Shown here: in pieces, positions 63,382 to 64,000 of the stretch
How positions within the stretch are numbered: position 1 is the first letter of the stretch
Layout: each line of letters opens with the position of its first letter
Assembly: GCA_039707655.1 (NCBI GenBank)
Contig: CM077676.1
Location: 81,741,895-81,805,894 of the forward strand
DNA length: 64,000 nucleotides
Origin: Elymus sibiricus
Lineage: Eukaryota; Streptophyta; Magnoliopsida; Poales; Poaceae
Direction of reading: 5' to 3'
Translations under genes and position numbers: made by a program
Notes under the pieces: model-generated
Seen by the model: the letters and a program-made list of their open reading frames with translations, nothing else
What the model was told of the DNA's origin: nothing
Databases searched by the model: none

Positions 63382-64000
63382 TTAAATGCATGAAAAATAG
63401 CAAATGAAGTTAGAAAGGGTTGAAATTTGAGGATGTGGCTTTGAATGGTGCATATTGAATGCACAAAAAGTCTGGAGTTGAAATAAGTTTAAAAAAAATG
63501 AAATGACTTTGTAACAGATGAGTTTTCGTCCGAAACCTTGATACTTCGAAGGAGATGGTCCAGTTTGTACACGAAGTGCATCCAGTTTTTGCCGTAACCC
63601 TCTCAACTTTTTAGCACATGCTATGTGGGTGAAATGATGATACCATGCCAAGTTTCAACCTTTTCAGAGTTCATTTGTAGTGCTTTTCAATTTCAGGGTC
63701 ATTTAGCTCAAAAAAATAATTAAATGCATGAAAAATAGCAAATGAAGTTAGAAAGTGTTGAAATTTGAGGATGTGGGATTGAATGGTGCATATTCAATGC
63801 ACAAAAAGTCTGGAGTTGAAATAAGTTTAAAAAATGAAATGCCTTTGTAACAGATGAGTTTTCGTCTGAAACCTTGATACTTCGAAGGAGATGGTCCAGT
63901 TTGTACACGAAGTGCATCCAGTTTTTGCCGTAACCCTCTCAACTTTTTAGCACATGCTATGTGGGTGAAATGATGATACCATGCCAAGTTTCAACCTTTT
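63382..64000. repeat. V monomer and partial W monomer at the window end
   Basis: Anchors are at 63382 (V) and 63720 (W, ataattaaatgc before it, tgtgggattg, cgtctgaaacc). The window stops inside W at tcaacctttt, so the array continues to the right. Confidence 0.88.

Larger units (their letters stand above)
1..64000. repeat. Satellite DNA array, ~338-bp monomer, ~190 head-to-tail copies (Afa/pAs1-like, probable grass)
   Basis: The same AT-rich unit recurs from end to end in one orientation. The anchor ttaaatgcatg can be placed 190 times (first at 214, last at 63720), with spacings of 326-340 bp. Most spacings are 337-338 bp. Twenty-six are 326-329 bp because of a shared 9-bp deletion. There are no interruptions, inversions or unrelated sequence. 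Nearly every monomer has one GTAC inside tttgtacacga, so an AfaI/RsaI digest should give a ladder of about 338 bp. Family assignment rests on monomer length, the GTAC site and a remembered resemblance to the pTa535/Afa oligo on the reverse strand; it is not a database result. The satellite identity is certain; the family and host are inference. Confidence 0.97.

Noticed and set aside
1..64000. CRISPR array
   Set aside because: The repeats are 338 bp with no short repeat alternating with unique spacers.
1..64000. Telomeric repeats (TTTAGGG or CCCTAAA) that would place the array at a chromosome end
   Set aside because: No run of such repeats was seen. The recurring gtaaccct is a single motif within the monomer, not a telomere tract.
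1..64000. tRNA, rRNA or small RNA gene
   Set aside because: No A/B box pair, cloverleaf or rRNA-like segment was recognised; the short dyads of 5-6 bp are too small to call an RNA gene.
1..64000. Assembly collapse or artificial concatenation as the sole explanation for the periodicity
   Set aside because: Copies carry many private single-base changes and several HOR lengths, so the array is not one unit copied by software. Individual near-identical pairs such as 16025-22082 still need read support.

Overview
The whole 64 kb window is one uninterrupted tandem satellite array. A single AT-rich monomer of about 338 bp is repeated head to tail roughly 190 times in one orientation. Using the recurring anchor ttaaatgcatg, I placed 190 copies between positions 214 and 63720. 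Neighbouring anchors are 326 to 340 bp apart, mean about 336 bp, so there is no room anywhere for a gene, transposon or other insertion. I see no credible protein-coding gene, RNA gene, CRISPR array or telomeric repeat.

The organism is most likely a plant, probably a grass. The monomer length matches the Afa (pAs1/pTa535) satellite family of Triticeae and related grasses. Nearly every monomer carries one GTAC, the AfaI/RsaI site the family is named for. The reverse strand over the gaaaccttgatacttcg...gtgcatccag segment resembles the pTa535 oligo as I remember it (about 80% over some 59 bases). That match is from memory and was not searched. Other grass satellites of 340-360 bp cannot be excluded.

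Monomers fall into recognisable classes arranged in higher-order repeats (HORs). My working names are as follows. S: gatttggctttg then gcttttgtaac. G: gaattaag. R: gcgtttgtaacacatg, cgaactgcatcc, gggtcaaatg, tttcagcc. X: tgaatgaacaaa. S': ggattttgctt. E: cttcgaatgg, with a 9-bp deletion near its right end. D: tattaaatgcac, ctttctaac, accctgtcaa. T: cttcgtaggag. N: gccgttgtaac, ttttttctgtaac, preceded by cattaagctc. In the right part, V: aaatgactttg; W: tgtgggattg; K: gtaacatatg, gtaagcc, aaaccatgac; Q: cgtttgaaacc, ttggtgtaacc, cattctatg.

Layout: (1) 1 to about 7.9 kb is mostly an S-G-R trimer of 1013 bp, with an E-D-T-N block inserted. (2) About 7.9 to 11 kb is a transition with chimeric monomers. 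(3) About 11 to 48.3 kb is a family of 6- to 9-monomer HORs based on R-X-S'-E-D-T-N (7-mer, 2351 bp), with N gained, R lost, and several near-identical 2.35-3.03 kb tandem copies. (4) About 48.3 to 64 kb is a more diverged domain built round a V-W dimer, with long-offset duplications of 4014, 5023 and 8038 bp. Several states in domain 4 match domains 1-2 rather than domain 3, which suggests that domain 3 is a younger expansion between older flanks.

Nothing in the window works as a gene system. The biology visible here is satellite homogenisation by unequal exchange, probable cytosine-methylation decay at CpG sites, and short dyad symmetries within the monomer. All boundaries use the arbitrary anchor phase, and all positions were read by eye.
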